A stretch of 64,000 bases of DNA from Symploca sp. SIO2E9 (GTDB lineage Bacteria; Cyanobacteriota; Cyanobacteriia; Cyanobacteriales; Coleofasciculaceae), in the NCBI GenBank assembly GCA_010692645.1, contig JAAHGS010000021.1:1-64000 (forward strand), written 5' to 3'. Each line of letters opens with the position of its first letter. The stretch's first letter is position 1. Under the pieces are notes generated by a model that had not been told where the DNA came from, ran no database searches, and worked only from the letters and a program-made list of their open reading frames with translations. Made by a program: the position numbers and the translations under genes. Positions 9,749 to 17,666 of the stretch are shown here, one piece after another.

Positions 9749-10485
9749 TGACTAAATTATTTAGAGTAGAAATTGAAAGTATTAGCTCAAGTAAATCTCG
9801 CTCAGACTTTTCAGAAGTAGATTTAGATTTAGTTGCTGAGAAGATTTTGGAATCTGGCGGAATTATTAAACCTTTAGTTTTAAAGAAAACTGGCTTTGAG
9901 AAATATGAGGTAGTAGAAGGGCATTTTGAATATTACGCGGCGGTAAGAGCCTATGAGAAGAATAATCATGAAACAGAAGTTAATGCTGTAGTTATCTCAC
10001 CTGAGAGTGAAGAAGCAGTATTAAAACAAGTAGAAGCTTTCAGAAAACTTGAGAAATCGAATCAACCAATTACAACAACATCTCCGGGAACAAATACAGA
10101 CTCACGCCTCACCAGTCTTGAGCTACGCTTGGAAAACGCGATTAATGATTTAAAGACTGAACAAAAGAGAGATAGGCAAAAGTTTGAAGATGAACTCAAA
10201 GAAATTAAAGGCAAAAGGTCAAAATCAATGGCACCACTAGAAGTATTTAATACTCTCAATATAGTTGAATTGACCTTCAGATTAAAAAGTGCGGGAAAGA
10301 GTGATAAAGACGCTGTTAAGATTGCCGAAAGTATTGAAAATGAACGTCAGAAACGTGAATTTAACTCCTTGAGTGATGTCGTAGCACGGGTTAGAATTTC
10401 CCATGGCAAAGGAATGCAAAAAGGTATAAGCAGTGAAAAAATGGTAGAAATAATTGATAGTTGGTCAAAACTCTCATTTAACTAA
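9748..10485 (+). CDS. ParB-like protein
   Basis: This 245-residue protein is translationally coupled to the upstream ParA fusion (one-base overlap). Residues 1-95 resemble the ParB/Srx N-terminal domain: a predicted strand, a helix with VAEKILESGGIIKPLVLKK, then YEVVEGHFEYYAAVRAYE, which corresponds to the IxGxRRxxAA region of classical ParB. The arginines of the CTP-binding GxRR motif are missing, so CTPase activity is doubtful. A charged coiled-coil linker spans about 120-155. A C-terminal region, about 170-240, has no clear helix-turn-helix. It probably pairs with one or more of the nearby ParA proteins. I do not recognise a parS site nearby. Confidence 0.65.
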   Translation: MTKLFRVEIESISSSKSRSDFSEVDLDLVAEKILESGGIIKPLVLKKTGFEKYEVVEGHFEYYAAVRAYEKNNHETEVNAVVISPESEEAVLKQVEAFRKLEKSNQPITTTSPGTNTDSRLTSLELRLENAINDLKTEQKRDRQKFEDELKEIKGKRSKSMAPLEVFNTLNIVELTFRLKSAGKSDKDAVKIAESIENERQKREFNSLSDVVARVRISHGKGMQKGISSEKMVEIIDSWSKLSFN

Positions 10486-10590
10486 TTATTTCTAATTCAC
10501 AGCAGTCACTTTAGTACCCCCTGTACTTTGTCGCACCCTCAACTCTCTATATCGATATGGGTCAATGTTCGCTACAAATATTTTTCAAGA

Positions 10591-10645
10591 CAAGTAACAA
10601 GTAATAAATGTTCTCATTGTTACTTATTACTTATTACTTATTACT
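10591..10645. repeat. AAGTAAT/ACTTATT heptamer repeat (family D, copy 2)
   Basis: An aagtaacaagtaataa block faces about five acttatt units, giving a hairpin. It sits between the 3' end of the parB-like gene and the 3' end of the convergent old-yellow-enzyme gene, where a bidirectional terminator would be expected. Confidence 0.55.
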
Positions 10646-10654
10646 TATTACTTA

Positions 10655-11767
10655 TCAAACACCAGAGGCTTGATAAACCGGAAAATCCGTATAGCCTTCT
10701 TGTTCAAAAGAATACCAAATATTTTGCTCAGCCGGAGGATTCAGCTCCCAACCATTGGTAAAACGCTCAACCAAATCTGGATTACTAATAAAAGGTCGTC
10801 CAAAGCCGATTAAATCAGCATTTCCTTCTTTAATTGCAGCTTCAGCAGTTTCCTGTGTATACCCACAGTTACCCATAAGTGGCCCTTCAAACACAGCTCT
10901 AAACTCAGCCAAAGTCATAGGCTCTCCTAATTGATGAAAACCAAAACCCAAACCATCTAGAAAATGAAGGTAAGCCAGCCCGTAAGCATTCAGTTGCTTG
11001 GCTATATAAAGAAAGTTTTCCCTAAAATCAGGCGAACCCATGTCATTAAAAATACCGTTAGGAGACAAACGAATACCTACTCTGTTGGCAGGCCATACAG
11101 TTAAAATTACTTCCACAACTTCTTGGAGAAAACGATATCGATTCTCAACACTGCCACCGTATACATCTGTGCGGTGGTTAGTTTTAGACTGCAGAAATTG
11201 GTCAATTAAATAGCCATTAGCAGCGTGAATCTCTACCCCATCAAAACCAGCAGCTTTAGCTCGAACTGCCGCCTGACGATAATCCTCTATAATCAAAGGA
11301 ATTTCTTCAATCTCTAAAGCCCTAGGTGTCTCGTAGTTTTGTTTACCAAGGGGTGTATGAATATACTCTCCATTGAGCTTAATTGCAGAAGGAGCTACTG
11401 GCAGTTGAGCATTTTCCTGAAAACTACTGTGAGAGGCTCGCCCACAGTGCCAAAGTTGAAGTAAAATCGGCGTGCCTTTGGCTTGAACTACATCTACAAC
11501 TTGCTTCCAGGCTGTTGCCTGTTCATCTGAGTAAATACCAGGGGTGTTTTGCCATCCATTAGCTTGTTTAGAAATCACGGTAGCTTCCGTAATAATTAAA
11601 CCAGCGGTAGCTCGTTGAGCGTAATACTCAGCCATCAAAGCGTTTGGCATGCGTTCAATTCCTGCCCTAGAGCGAGTCATGGGAGCCATTACAACTCGGT
11701 TTTTGAGAGGCAGATTTCCCAACTCAAAAGAGCTAAGTAGTGCTGGTGAAAGCGTTTGAGTGATCAT
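10655..11767 (-). CDS. Old yellow enzyme family alkene reductase
   Basis: This FMN-dependent ene-reductase of the NemA/xenobiotic reductase group reduces activated C=C bonds of enals, enones, maleimides or nitro compounds with NAD(P)H. Evidence is the N-terminal LKNRVVMAPMTRSRAG, the substrate-binding GVEIHAANGYLIDQFLQ with its His/Asn-type site, KTNHRTDVYGGSVENRYRFL, and the C-terminal FMN-phosphate region DLIGFGRPFISNPDL. The start is placed at the ATG giving MITQTLSPALL because GGAG lies about ten bases upstream; an in-frame ATG at 11791 would add eight residues. The physiological substrate is unknown; such enzymes are often induced by electrophile stress. Confidence 0.93.
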   Translation of the reverse strand: MITQTLSPALLSSFELGNLPLKNRVVMAPMTRSRAGIERMPNALMAEYYAQRATAGLIITEATVISKQANGWQNTPGIYSDEQATAWKQVVDVVQAKGTPILLQLWHCGRASHSSFQENAQLPVAPSAIKLNGEYIHTPLGKQNYETPRALEIEEIPLIIEDYRQAAVRAKAAGFDGVEIHAANGYLIDQFLQSKTNHRTDVYGGSVENRYRFLQEVVEVILTVWPANRVGIRLSPNGIFNDMGSPDFRENFLYIAKQLNAYGLAYLHFLDGLGFGFHQLGEPMTLAEFRAVFEGPLMGNCGYTQETAEAAIKEGNADLIGFGRPFISNPDLVERFTNGWELNPPAEQNIWYSFEQEGYTDFPVYQASGV

Positions 11768-11884
11768 TAACTTTTGGTCTCCACAACCCATATCTACAGA
11801 TGATATTTTGACATTTTCTCTCGTTATACTTGCCAGAGTTAGCTATGCCAACCGTAGAATTACTGAAACATCGATTCACTAATA

Positions 11885-11974
11885 GAATTGGAATTTTAAT
11901 TCTCCGCGTCTGGAGCGTCTGGAGCGTCTGGAGCGTCTGCTTACTTGTTCCCCCACCCTTTTTTTCGCTCACCC
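11885..11974. mobile_element. Short element, family C (degenerate copy)
   Basis: It matches the family C pattern seen at 17064, 36102 and 60450: a left part like ggaattttaattctccgcg, three gcgtctgga-type 9-bp units, then a right end tttttcgctcaccc. The left terminal inverted repeat is eroded, and no target duplication could be recognised here. Confidence 0.6.
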
Positions 11975-11990
11975 CCATCTCCCCTACTCC

Positions 11991-13463
11991 CTACTCCCTA
12001 CTCCCTTCTTTAACGCCAACGACAAAAAATGTTTGACACTTATGCCGTTGAGGACAAATATCGCAAAGAAGTTCAGCTTGAGACGTTGGCGGCGGTGGAT
12101 TAGGTTGAGAATGTTCCCAGCCAGCCCATTGACGCATTTGCTGTAATGTCTGTGGAATCAGTTGATGCAGTGTGTGAGCTAGCTGATGCTGGGAAAAAGT
12201 CAGTTCTTGCCATTCAGGCACAATAGTACAGACGACCGAATTAATTGACAATGTGAGTTGTTCCCGCAACATATAGCTGTAAAGGGCAACTTGAGCTAGT
12301 TGAGCTGATTTGTCTGGCAATTTATAGGTTTGATATTCCACCAAGTACAAGCGGCGATTTTCAAAATCGTAAGCTAAGCTATCCAATCTCCTTGTTAACA
12401 GCTGCTGCGTACCATTAGCTAAGGAAAAATTATATTCAACTCCCGGTTCGTGAATTATAAAAGTTTTCCTAATAACTTCCTGTGAACTACAATAACGCCG
12501 ATTACCCAACAGCAATCCTGCCCAGCGCTGAATTAATTTGCTTAACTCCTGCCAAAGTTGAGAGACTGCTTCCGCTCTACCAGGATTTTTTTCCATAAAT
12601 GTTTGCAAGTAAGGAAAGAAAGCAAATTGATAAAACAGTTCTTGCATTTTCGCTGCTATTTGCTCTACCTGTAGCTGTTCAGGATGCGGCTCAAACAAGG
12701 CGCAAAATTGAGGTTCTTGCTGAGCAATGTGTACAAATTGCTCGGATAAGTCATTAAAGGCACTACCAAGATAAACAGATTTACCAGACGGCACAAACAT
12801 AGTTTTCCTTCGGAAGCGATACCCAAAATAAAATAGGCGCGGGCATTCTAAAGCAACTCGGACATGAGTAACGCTGAAGGGGATGTGTTGAAACTTCTCT
12901 ACTTTTCTTTGGGCAGCTAGTTCTAGTAAACGGCGATGGACGTGAGCTAAATAGACAGTATCCATCTTGGCATACTTTAGCTGTTTTTCGGTTAGGGGTC
13001 GCTGTCCCCAGTCACTTGTTTGTTCTTGGGCATCTACATTAGAAAATTGACAAAGTTCTACTGCTAAAGTTTTGAGTTTTTTATTAGATACTTTTAGGGG
13101 ATTGCAGCGTTTTTTTTGGGTCAATTTCTTGACCAAATTAAAGGTGCAAGTGACATTTTTAGCCTGCTTTTTTCCACCAAGATAATGGAGGTCACATTTA
13201 GCATAGTGAAAGACTTTCTCAATGTTAGGATTTGCCATAATTTGGTTAACAAAAATTGTCACCAACTCTGGTTTATCCAACACATCTAGGACATAAGCAC
13301 AATCACCATTGATGTCTGTAGGCTCAGCTAAGAGTTGAATCAAAGATAGTCTGGGGTTGGGGCTATCCCAGTCAGCCACTTCTGTATCCGCCCAGATAAT
13401 TTTAGCGGTGGCAAATTTGGTGATGGTAGCTAGGATTTTGGCTGCTTCTGTCAGATATGGCAT
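11991..13463 (-). CDS. RNase D-like 3'-5' exonuclease fused to Cas4/RecB-like domain
   Basis: The 490-residue protein joins two nuclease folds. The N-terminal DEDDy domain keeps all expected residues: D26 and E28 (ADTEV), D91 (AKCDLHYL), and Y164 with D168 (YAKMDTVYL). The C-terminal half resembles Cas4/AddB-type PD-(D/E)xK nucleases. It has C208 in LECPRLF, D362 in RRLDSLAYD and E377 in LVEYQTYK, where the usual lysine is Q379. The CDICPQRHKC cluster (C468, C471, C477) would complete a four-cysteine Fe-S site. The first domain therefore looks active, while the second may bind DNA without cutting, or K382 may substitute. The role is unknown; RNA or DNA end processing is plausible. Confidence 0.8.
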   Translation of the reverse strand: MPYLTEAAKILATITKFATAKIIWADTEVADWDSPNPRLSLIQLLAEPTDINGDCAYVLDVLDKPELVTIFVNQIMANPNIEKVFHYAKCDLHYLGGKKQAKNVTCTFNLVKKLTQKKRCNPLKVSNKKLKTLAVELCQFSNVDAQEQTSDWGQRPLTEKQLKYAKMDTVYLAHVHRRLLELAAQRKVEKFQHIPFSVTHVRVALECPRLFYFGYRFRRKTMFVPSGKSVYLGSAFNDLSEQFVHIAQQEPQFCALFEPHPEQLQVEQIAAKMQELFYQFAFFPYLQTFMEKNPGRAEAVSQLWQELSKLIQRWAGLLLGNRRYCSSQEVIRKTFIIHEPGVEYNFSLANGTQQLLTRRLDSLAYDFENRRLYLVEYQTYKLPDKSAQLAQVALYSYMLREQLTLSINSVVCTIVPEWQELTFSQHQLAHTLHQLIPQTLQQMRQWAGWEHSQPNPPPPTSQAELLCDICPQRHKCQTFFVVGVKEGSRE

Positions 13464-13617
13464 TGGTGAAGATAGCCTAGTCTTCTGGAGGGAAATGTTA
13501 ATATTAACCTATTTGATTAACTTTTAACTATCCTGAAATCGTATGCACAAAGAAATAGAGTTACCTTGCCCAGAGGCTAGCAGGGTGCAATCTCTAACTT
13601 ACAGCAACACTTTTAAA

Positions 13618-13950
13618 CTAGCTGTGCTGCAATTTCACAGCCGTACCGGTAGCGGTAATGAGCAATAGCACTCCTGTCTGATCGACGTTAATTGTGCCAG
13701 TATCAATCTCAATTCCAATCACAGCATCTGCTCCTAAACGCTGGGCGCGCTCTTCTAATTCCCTGATGGCTTCAAGTTGTCCTTGTTCAAATATCCGTTC
13801 ATAACTACCAGTACGTCCTCCAATAAAATCTCGAATTCCAGCGAAGAAATCTCGCAAGACATTAGTGCCATAGACTACTTCAGCAGTGACAACTCCTAAG
13901 TAAGCTTCAATGATAGCGCCTTGGATCACATCAGTTGTGGTTACAATCAT
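13618..13950 (-). CDS. YbjQ/DUF74 family protein
   Basis: This is a small cytosolic protein of the YbjQ family, which forms pentamers and is sometimes called a heavy-metal-binding domain protein. Its biochemical role is not established. The 110-residue form starts MIVTTTDVIQGAIIEAYLGVV and contains the family blocks GSYERIFEQGQLEAIRELEERAQRLGADAVIGIEID. I place the start at the ATG at 13950, which has AAGAGG nearby upstream. An upstream in-frame ATG at 14016 adds 22 residues of unrelated, hydrophobic and basic sequence. It is transcribed alone. Confidence 0.88.
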   Translation of the reverse strand: MIVTTTDVIQGAIIEAYLGVVTAEVVYGTNVLRDFFAGIRDFIGGRTGSYERIFEQGQLEAIRELEERAQRLGADAVIGIEIDTGTINVDQTGVLLLITATGTAVKLQHS

Positions 13951-14224
13951 TGGTTCTAACCTCTTCCTTAAACTTAGTTTGTACTTATATACTACAAAGA
14001 TTAGGCCTAGTTGCAATCACCTCTTGATCAGAAAAACTAGTATCCAGTACTAAGGTTGCCAAGGTACACAAAACAATAGTTAATACTCCTTTTAAGTGCC
14101 CATGATCAAAGAATCTTACCTAAAATATAGCGATCGCGGCTCAATTGAGCAAGTTTCCAGGTGCATTCAATCCCTCCAATGAGGAAAATCCTTACCATAA
14201 TCTTTGAGCTAATTTGGAAGTACA

Positions 14225-14683
14225 TCACTTGCTCCGACCAATTATCAGAATTCTTTGAGCAACTTTCTCCAGCACTGGCATTACCGATAAGCGATTTCCT
14301 CGCTTGACTGCTAAGAGTTCCTCAGCGTTAAATTCTTGCTTGAGCATAGATAGGGAGATAGTCTGAGGAAAAACCTCAACAAACTGCACAACAACTGTTT
14401 GCCACCGAGGTGATTCTACAGTGGATTTTGGGTCATAGTACTGGCTGTTTGGATCAAATTGAGTTGGGTCAGTAATACCAGTTTTAGTAATGCTTGTCAA
14501 CCCTACAATACCAGGAATTTTAGTATTAGAATGATAAAAAAATGCCCAGTCTCCTTCATTCATTTTGCGCAAAAAATTGCGAGCCTGAAAGTTCCTAACC
14601 CCGTCCCAAATTGTTTCTTGTTCTTGTTCAAGATCAGTAAGACTATAGACTTTTGGTTCCGATTTCATCAACCAGTAATTCAC
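14225..14683 (-). CDS. EVE domain-containing protein
   Basis: EVE domains have a PUA-like fold and bind modified nucleic acid bases; bacterial single-domain members are often next to metabolic or repair genes. The 152-residue product opens with MNYWLMKSEPKVYSLTDLE and has WDGVRNFQARNFLRKMNEGDWAFFYHS, the classic EVE signature. Later comes SPRWQTVVVQFVEVFP. It starts 20 bp after the stop of the C15-like peptidase gene on the same strand, so the two probably share a transcript. No partner methylase or restriction gene lies nearby, so a housekeeping role is as likely as defence. Confidence 0.92.
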   Translation of the reverse strand: MNYWLMKSEPKVYSLTDLEQEQETIWDGVRNFQARNFLRKMNEGDWAFFYHSNTKIPGIVGLTSITKTGITDPTQFDPNSQYYDPKSTVESPRWQTVVVQFVEVFPQTISLSMLKQEFNAEELLAVKRGNRLSVMPVLEKVAQRILIIGRSK

Positions 14684-14703
14684 TACTTAAAAATCCGCTA
14701 AAC

Positions 14704-15237
14704 TCAAGATGCCTGTTGAATCTTGGCAAAAGATGCAACTCTCTGGATAATCAAACTGAAATCTGCCATAATTTCAGACAAATTAGTTGCACTCAGAGGT
14801 GGTACGTGAACAAAGATACAGTACTTGTTACACTTATGCTCTCGCAGATACTTTAAGACTTGGTAATAAAGTCCCTCACAGACAAACTTACCAGCATCAT
14901 GGCTAATCTCTGTCCCAGCTGATTGAGCTAACAATTTGTTTAAATCTAGCGCAGTTTGAATTAAGGCATCTCCACAAGTAGCACCAGATTCAACCGTTAA
15001 TTTTAAACGCTTCCGAGCCAGACCACAACAAATAATTGCCTCAGGTTGCAGTTCTTCAATTTTGCTAATTACTCGACTACTGGCTTGGGCAATATCAACT
15101 GGTAGCTTTCTCAAGAAGCTTAAAGAAACTGGAAAATCCTCTAACTGGGAAATTTTCCCCAATAAATCATCTGAGGAGTTAGATACCTGATCAGGTAGCC
15201 AGGTGTCAAAAGACGTCAGAAGAATTTGGTTGTGCAT
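14704..15237 (-). CDS. Pyroglutamyl-peptidase I-like (C15) protein
   Basis: This is a 177-residue relative of pyroglutamyl peptidase I, a cysteine peptidase that removes N-terminal pyroglutamate. The N-terminus ILLTSFDTWLPDQVSNSS resembles the family TGFxPF start. The block HDAGKFVCEGLYYQVL corresponds to the catalytic-cysteine region, and CIFVHVPPLSA holds the expected histidine. The protein is shorter than typical members (about 200 residues), and the canonical glutamate region is not clear, so activity is uncertain. It lies directly upstream of the EVE gene and is divergent from hisH. Confidence 0.75.
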   Translation of the reverse strand: MHNQILLTSFDTWLPDQVSNSSDDLLGKISQLEDFPVSLSFLRKLPVDIAQASSRVISKIEELQPEAIICCGLARKRLKLTVESGATCGDALIQTALDLNKLLAQSAGTEISHDAGKFVCEGLYYQVLKYLREHKCNKYCIFVHVPPLSATNLSEIMADFSLIIQRVASFAKIQQAS

Positions 15238-15307
15238 GTTAGGATGAGCAGCAACTTACAATAAAGACGGGGCATCATATAGTGTAAAATAAGGGGAAGC
15301 AGCTTCA

Positions 15308-15943
15308 ATGCCAATTATTGCTGTTGTAGACTACGATATGGGAAACCTGCACTCTGCCTGCAAAGGTTTAGAGAAAGCTGGCGCCACCACTAAAGTTACT
15401 GATTCGCCAGCAGAGATTGAACGGGCAGATGCTGTAGTACTACCCGGAGTTGGTTCTTTTGACCCAGCGGTGCAACATTTGCGTACGCGCCAACTAGAAG
15501 AACCTATCAAACAAGCCATTGCCAGTGGCAAACCCTTCCTTGGCATTTGCTTGGGACTACAGATTTTGTTTGAAGCTAGTGAAGAAGGCAAGGAACCAGG
15601 ATTAGGGATTGTTGCTGGTACTGTACGCCGATTCCTTTCTGAACCTGGACTCACCATTCCCCACATGGGTTGGAACCAGTTAGAGTTGACTCAACCACAC
15701 TCTCCACTTTTGCAGCACTTATCTAGCAATCGGCAAGTATATTTCGTTCATTCCTACTACGTTGACCCAGTTGATCCCGACATCAGGGCAGCAACAGTCA
15801 CCCACGGTTCTCAGACAGTAACAGCTGCAATCGCCCAGAATAACTTAATGGCTTTACAGTTTCACCCAGAGAAGTCTTCTACTACTGGTTTGCAAATATT
15901 ATCTAATTTCGTTTCCCAAGTCAAGGCACAAATACTAGTTTAA
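15308..15943 (+). CDS. hisH: Imidazole glycerol phosphate synthase, glutaminase subunit
   Basis: HisH hydrolyses glutamine and channels ammonia to HisF, which makes imidazole glycerol phosphate and AICAR in histidine biosynthesis. The 211-residue protein is a class I glutamine amidotransferase. The nucleophile is C81 in PFLGICLGLQILF, with H185 and E187 in LQFHPEKSS completing the triad. The N-terminal IAVVDYDMGNLHSACKGLE and LPGVGSFDPAVQHL are typical. hisF is not nearby, as is usual in cyanobacteria, where his genes are dispersed. AAGGGGAAGC before the ATG provides a ribosome site. Confidence 0.97.
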   Translation: MPIIAVVDYDMGNLHSACKGLEKAGATTKVTDSPAEIERADAVVLPGVGSFDPAVQHLRTRQLEEPIKQAIASGKPFLGICLGLQILFEASEEGKEPGLGIVAGTVRRFLSEPGLTIPHMGWNQLELTQPHSPLLQHLSSNRQVYFVHSYYVDPVDPDIRAATVTHGSQTVTAAIAQNNLMALQFHPEKSSTTGLQILSNFVSQVKAQILV

Positions 15944-15950
15944 CCTTTAA

Positions 15951-16068
15951 TGTTCATAGTTCATTGTTGATTGTTCATTGGGAATGTATATCACAACTGT
16001 CGAATACAAACCCAATGTTTGCGCAGCATGTGCGGAGCGCGTACCATGAGCCATGAACCATGAACAAA
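15951..16068. repeat. Repeat family E (gttcat/atgaac termini)
   Basis: The sequence starts with gttcatagttcattgttgattg and ends with accatgagccatgaaccatg and aac, so the ends are inverted. Related sequence occurs at 31699-31765, sharing tttgcgcagcat and ccatgagccatga, and flanks the family C insertion at 60450. It is probably a non-autonomous or slippage-driven intergenic repeat. Confidence 0.5.
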
Positions 16069-16082
16069 AACTCAATTCTATT

Positions 16083-16311
16083 AAGCTGTTACGCATTTAA
16101 ATCATATATTTATTTAAAATAATAGCAATCGCCAAGGCGGTTAAGACATTAAAAAAGTCCCAAACTCAGATAGAAATTGGCTTTTCCTCCAGCATCGGGC
16201 CCTGGAGCCTCCTGCCTCCTGCTATAGTTAATGACCCAAACTCTTGTACCTTCTGCCTCCTGCCTTCTGCCTCCTGCCTTGCTGTTGTGCATTTTTAATG
16301 CACAACAGCTT
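16083..16311. mobile_element. Element A, copy 1, interrupted by element B
   Basis: Terminal inverted repeats are aagctgttacgcatt at left and aatgcacaacagctt at right, 13 of 15 matching. The right part is a perfect hairpin with 13-bp arms (gctgttgtgcatt, aatgcacaacagc) and a ttt loop. The same element lies at 62696-62820, uninterrupted at 125 bp. Removing the 106-bp element B from this copy brings it to about the same length. The right end lies 14 bp before the rsmD ATG. Confidence 0.8.
16121..16226 (+). mobile_element. Element B, copy 1 (nested in A)
   Basis: This 106-bp sequence has ends atagca and tgctata. A nearly identical copy lies in reverse orientation at 58409-58514, sharing the caatcgccaaggyggttaag, gtcccaaactcagatag and cctccagcatcgggccct blocks. 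Its absence from the second A copy shows that it inserted into A. Confidence 0.8.
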
Positions 16312-16329
16312 AAACCGAACTTGAGATGA
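16231..16329 (+). CDS. Element-encoded 32-residue ORF coupled to rsmD
   Basis: An ATG at the junction of elements B and A opens a frame reading MTQTLVPSASCLLPPALLLC followed by IFNAQQLKPNLR. Its TGA overlaps the rsmD ATG in the arrangement ATGA. The same peptide, apart from a few substitutions, forms the N-terminus of MntB at 62740, where the second element A copy sits. There is no clear ribosome binding site in front of this ATG, so whether it is translated is unknown. If it is, it would couple translation to rsmD. The sequence is hydrophobic and may be a by-product of the repeat. Confidence 0.4.
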   Translation: MTQTLVPSASCLLPPALLLCIFNAQQLKPNLR

Positions 16330-16862
16330 GAATTTACGGCAATCGCCAGTTAAAAACTCTCTCAGGTCAAACCATCCGTCCAACACCAGCACGGGTGCGA
16401 GAAGCAGTATTTAATATTTGGCGAGATAAAATTTCAGGCTGCCGATGGCTTGATTTATGTGCTGGCAATGGCTCCATGGGAGCTGAAGCCTTGTGTCGGG
16501 GAGCTTCGGATGTGGTAGGTATTGACAAATGGTCAAAGGCGTGTATTACAATTCGGCAGAACTGGCAACAGCTTGCCGAGACCGAACAAAAATTTAAGGT
16601 GTTGCGGGGAGATGTCCTAGGGCGAATCAAAGACCTTAATGGTCAAAAGTTTGATCTAATTTACTTCGATCCCCCTTACGCTAGTGACTTATACCAACCC
16701 GTATTAGAAGCGATCGCTAACTATCAGCTACTAGGGGAGGATGGGGAAATAGCTGTAGAGCATAGCACCAAACACTGGAGGATGCAAGAGGTTCCCCAAC
16801 TTGAAATCTGCCGCCAAAAGGTTTATGGCAACACTGCCTTGACCTTCTACAGCAGAGTTTGA
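16326..16862 (+). CDS. rsmD: 16S rRNA (guanine(966)-N2)-methyltransferase
   Basis: RsmD methylates G966 of 16S rRNA with S-adenosylmethionine. The 178-residue protein has the family start MRIYGNRQLKTLSGQTIRPT and ARVREAVFNIW. The SAM-binding motif I is WLDLCAGNGSMGAEALCRGA (residues 39-58), and the catalytic motif IV is DLIYFDPPYA. The length is normal. The 5' region is unusual: element A ends 14 bp before the ATG, so the native promoter and ribosome binding site have been displaced or are supplied by the element. The ATG overlaps the stop of the element ORF. Confidence 0.93.
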   Translation: MRIYGNRQLKTLSGQTIRPTPARVREAVFNIWRDKISGCRWLDLCAGNGSMGAEALCRGASDVVGIDKWSKACITIRQNWQQLAETEQKFKVLRGDVLGRIKDLNGQKFDLIYFDPPYASDLYQPVLEAIANYQLLGEDGEIAVEHSTKHWRMQEVPQLEICRQKVYGNTALTFYSRV

Positions 16863-17063
16863 GCAATAAATTGATCTCTGCTGGCGTTAAAACTGAATGC
16901 GTCACTCTCCCTCGAAGTTCTTCTTTTGTTTGTTCTCAACAAAGGCAGAAGACAGAAGGTTATGAAAACCCAATTGCCATTTTCCTTCTCGTCAGGGCAA
17001 AAGGAGGAAGAAGGATAGGAAAGTTTGAGAGGCTTGAAGAGGGAGGGGGTAGTTTGTGGGGGG

Positions 17064-17177
17064 TGAAGAAATTTTGCGTGGGATTTGAATTCTCCGCGTC
17101 TGGGCGTCTGGGCGTCTGGGCATCTCCGCGTCTGGGCGTCTGCTTACTCCTTGCCCCACGCCTTTTTTCGCTCACCC
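17064..17177. mobile_element. Short element, family C, with target duplication
   Basis: The element runs from ggtgaagaaattttgcgtgg to cttttttcgctcaccc. The inside carries repeated gcgtctggg and tctccgcg units. It is flanked by gtttgtgggg on the left and gtgtgtggga on the right, 8 of 10 matching, consistent with a decayed 10-bp target duplication like the perfect one at 60440. It lies between rsmD and petG. Confidence 0.7.
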
Positions 17178-17281
17178 GTGTGTGGGAGCTGGGAAGGGGG
17201 GAGGAATCTGTATACAAAAATCCCCCTTATGTTCCCCCTCTCCCCTCTCTTGCCAAACTCTCTTGTCTCCCTCTCTCTTAG

Positions 17282-17395
17282 TTAACCTCCCAGTTGGCTG
17301 CCCCGCTTGTACTGCATGTAAGCAGCGACAAATAGACCAGCAAGGGTAACAGGAACTAAGCCAAGTACGATTCCTACAAGCAGCGGTTCAACCAC
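17282..17395 (-). CDS. petG: Cytochrome b6-f complex subunit V
   Basis: PetG is a single-span membrane subunit needed for stability of the cytochrome b6-f complex in the thylakoid. The 37-residue product begins [20 protein letters not shown] and continues [17 protein letters not shown], which matches the highly conserved cyanobacterial and plastid sequence almost end to end. The start is GTG at 17395. A GGAG lies a few bases upstream on the minus strand. It stands alone, divergent from the cytochrome cM-like gene, so two photosynthetic or respiratory electron-transport genes share this promoter region. Confidence 0.95.
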   Translation of the reverse strand: MVEPLLVGIVLGLVPVTLAGLFVAAYMQYKRGSQLGG

Positions 17396-17666
17396 GTTTG
17401 TCTCCTCAATAAGTTTTTTTACCTTTTTCTCATCCTACTAGCTCTCTGGTGGCTACAGACAAGAGAGTTGTGTTGCCTTGCAGAGACTCAAGGATGAGAC
17501 CGGTCACAACTTGCCTTATTAATCCATAAAATTTAAGCTAGGTTTATTAATCGAAATACTTTTCGAGAAACAATTATGGTGAGTGAGCCGCACACTGACC
17601 CTACGGTTACAGTTTAGGCTTCTAGCTAAAAGAGCTAACAGCCACTTAGATCACTCAATCAGTTGA

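Noticed and set aside
10528-10761. 77-codon plus-strand frame
   Set aside because: It is made of the family D repeat and antisense to the OYE gene end.
16859-17281. 140-codon plus-strand frame after rsmD
   Set aside because: It runs through a family C element and low-complexity sequence, with no family resemblance; petG follows on the other strand.
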